Part shown: one piece after another, positions 5,922 to 6,703 of the stretch
Layout: each line of letters opens with the position of its first letter
How positions within the stretch are numbered: the first letter of the stretch is position 1
NCBI GenBank assembly: GCA_028687525.1
Contig: JAQTZX010000080.1
Span: 1-6,703 of the forward strand
Origin: Candidatus Omnitrophota bacterium
Lineage (GTDB): Bacteria > Omnitrophota > Gorgyraeia > Gygaellales > Profunditerraquicolaceae
Direction: 5' to 3'
DNA: 6,703 nucleotides
Translations under genes and position numbers: made by a program
The notes under the pieces: model-generated
The model's input: the letters and a program-made list of their open reading frames with translations, nothing else
The model's database searches: none
Told to the model about the DNA's origin: nothing

Positions 5922-5942
5922 CCATTTTAATTATGGTAGAAT
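5915..5942 (+). promoter_or_regulatory. Sigma70-type promoter of tRNA-Glu
   Basis: TTGACG (5915-5920), 16-nt spacer, TAGAAT (5937-5942). The predicted start near 5948-5949 lies only 4-5 nt before the tRNA 5' end, the short leader usual for tRNA genes. Confidence 0.75.
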
Positions 5943-5952
5943 TTGTATTTAC

Positions 5953-6026
5953 GGCCCCATCGTCTAGCCTGGTCAGGACGAATGGTTCTCAGCCATTAAA
6001 CACCGGTTCAAATCCGGTTGGGGCTA
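5953..6026 (+). tRNA. tRNA-Glu (anticodon CTC)
   Basis: This 74-nt tRNA has acceptor GGCCCCA (5953-5959) pairing with TGGGGCT (6019-6025), the first pair being G-U, and discriminator A at 6026. The D arm is in GTCTAGCCTGGTCAGGAC. The anticodon stem AATGG/CCATT (5981-5985, 5993-5997) closes the loop TTCTCAG, with CTC at 5988-5990. The T arm is ACCGG TTCAAAT CCGGT (6002-6018). The 5' sequence CCCCATCGTCTAG is typical of bacterial tRNA-Glu. CCA is not encoded. The CTC isoacceptor reads GAG. Confidence 0.95.
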
Positions 6027-6037
6027 TGGTTTGAGGC

Positions 6038-6057
6038 GGCCCGCTTGACGGCGGGCC
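6038..6057 (+). terminator. Possible weak terminator hairpin after tRNA-Glu
   Basis: GGCCCGC (6038-6044) pairs perfectly with GCGGGCC (6051-6057) around a 6-nt loop, starting 11 nt after the tRNA. Only TTACTC follows instead of a full T-tract, so termination may be partial. Read-through would carry tRNA transcription into pabB, for which no separate promoter is evident. Confidence 0.45.
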
Positions 6058-6075
6058 TTACTCATCGTACGCCGC

Positions 6076-6134
6076 AAGGTCATGACCTTTACCCCGGGAC
6101 GATCCCGGGCACCCAGGCCTTTTGAAGGTCATGA
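6076..6134 (+). promoter_or_regulatory. pabB leader with alternative hairpins covering the start codon
   Basis: AAGGTCATGACCTT (6076-6089) is a perfect palindrome. Its right part TCATGACCTT (6080-6089) is also the perfect complement of AAGGTCATGA at 6125-6134, which holds the AAGG ribosome-binding-like sequence and the ATG of pabB. The second pairing extends to 12 bp with one G-U (6080-6091 with 6123-6134). It encloses a CCCGGGA/TCCCGGG hairpin (6093-6099, 6103-6109). The two pairings exclude each other, so the start could be exposed or masked. No known riboswitch class is recognised. Confidence 0.45.
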
Positions 6135-6703
6135 ATATACTCATTGAATTTGAAAAAAAACCGCTCCTGTTTACACGCCCCCATGCCGTTGTCTGTTGTG
6201 TTTCTCCAAGTCTGTTGGCCGGTTCACTGAGAGAGGTCGAGCGTTTTTTACAATCCGGTTATTATGTTGCCGGGTTTATTTCATACGAGGCCGGGTATTG
6301 TTTTGAAGAACGGCTGAATGAAAGAAAAGAATACGGTTTTCCTCTCCTGGTTATGGGAGCGTACCGGAAACCTGCGTCCAGGCGCTTTTCTCCGGGACGA
6401 AAGGATGCGGCAGCGGTGTCCAATCTCCGCCTTAATATCGCGCTGCCGGCTTATGCACGGAATATCGACCGCATCAGGAGTTATATCAACTCCGGAGAGG
6501 TTTACCAGATAACCTATTGCATCAAACTCGCCTTTACTTTCCGCGGAAACGCGCAATCGCTGTATGCCGCCCTTCTTTATAATCAGCCGGTTCCTTATCC
6601 CGCTTATATTGATACCGGGCAATTCAAGATTTTATCCCTTTCTCCGGAACGGTTTTTCAAGAAAAATGGAGATAAGATTACTGTGGAGCCCATGAAAGGA
6701 ACC
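6131..6703 (+). CDS. pabB: Aminodeoxychorismate synthase component I, N-terminal part (runs off window)
   Basis: Chorismate-binding enzyme converting chorismate to 4-amino-4-deoxychorismate for p-aminobenzoate and folate synthesis, using ammonia from a PabA glutaminase. The 191 visible residues show YYVAGFISYEAGYCFEE (about 44-60), IDRIRSYINSGEVYQITYCIKL (112-133), LSLSPERFF (168-176) and the active-site PMKGT (187-191). Lys189 in this motif is typical of PabB; anthranilate synthase TrpE usually has Ala there (PIAGT). The frame continues without a stop to the window edge. The short N-terminal region resembles PabB of the stand-alone or PabB-PabC fusion type; whether a PabC lyase domain follows is not visible. 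ATG 6131 has only AAGG 2 nt upstream, a poor spacing; TTG 6122 is an in-frame alternative. The start lies in a sequence that can be sequestered by the leader hairpin. Confidence 0.92.
   Translation, partial: MNILIEFEKKPLLFTRPHAVVCCVSPSLLAGSLREVERFLQSGYYVAGFISYEAGYCFEERLNERKEYGFPLLVMGAYRKPASRRFSPGRKDAAAVSNLRLNIALPAYARNIDRIRSYINSGEVYQITYCIKLAFTFRGNAQSLYAALLYNQPVPYPAYIDTGQFKILSLSPERFFKKNGDKITVEPMKGT

Noticed and set aside
6027..6130. T-box or known riboswitch upstream of pabB
   Set aside because: No T-box sequence, specifier-loop layout or known aptamer core is visible; only nested palindromes.
6131..6703. Anthranilate synthase component I (TrpE) instead of PabB
   Set aside because: The active-site motif reads PMKGT with Lys, as in PabB, where TrpE normally has Ala; the short N-terminal region also fits PabB better.

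Overview
This 6.7 kb window comes from a bacterial chromosome. It reads as two ordinary metabolic or repair segments flanking a three-gene signalling operon on the opposite strand. The coding features are bacterial: Shine-Dalgarno sites, sigma70-type -35/-10 boxes, a membrane histidine kinase and a GGDEF response regulator. The intergenic DNA is rich in GC palindromes, including a 20-bp one centred on CCGG and a REP-like GGGGACGGTTCT hairpin. Neither tRNA gene encodes CCA. An EndoQ-type nuclease with a bacterial clamp-binding tail, together with these palindromes, suggests an uncultured bacterial lineage (Omnitrophota or a similar candidate phylum). That placement rests on impression only and is low confidence.

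Layout: (1) 1-1699, + strand: the 3' end of dihydroorotase (pyrC) overlaps by 13 bp a complete gene for an endonuclease Q family protein (PHP domain, Zn-binding Cys cluster, C-terminal QLSLF). (2) 1700-2012: palindrome-rich DNA without a credible gene. (3) 2013-2096: tRNA-Leu(GAG), followed by a large REP-like inverted repeat (2126-2202) that probably terminates transcription from both sides. (4) 2200-5870, - strand: an operon transcribed leftward as FIST sensor, then GAF/HisKA histidine kinase, then REC-GGDEF response regulator. (5) 5871-5952: a compact divergent promoter region whose two TTGACG -35 boxes lie in the arms of one 10-bp inverted repeat. (6) 5953-6026, + strand: tRNA-Glu(CTC). 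(7) 6027-6130: hairpins, one of which can pair with the translation start of the next gene. (8) 6131 to the window end, + strand: the N-terminal 191 codons of aminodeoxychorismate synthase component I (pabB).

How the parts fit: the FIST protein probably detects a small ligand in the cytoplasm and modulates the adjacent kinase, which would phosphorylate the REC domain of the degenerate GGDEF protein. This gene order resembles the NosP/NahK nitric-oxide-to-c-di-GMP systems of proteobacteria, but heme binding and cyclase activity are not shown here. The FIST operon promoter places its start site at or next to the ATG, so its mRNA is probably leaderless. That promoter also competes for space with the tRNA-Glu promoter.
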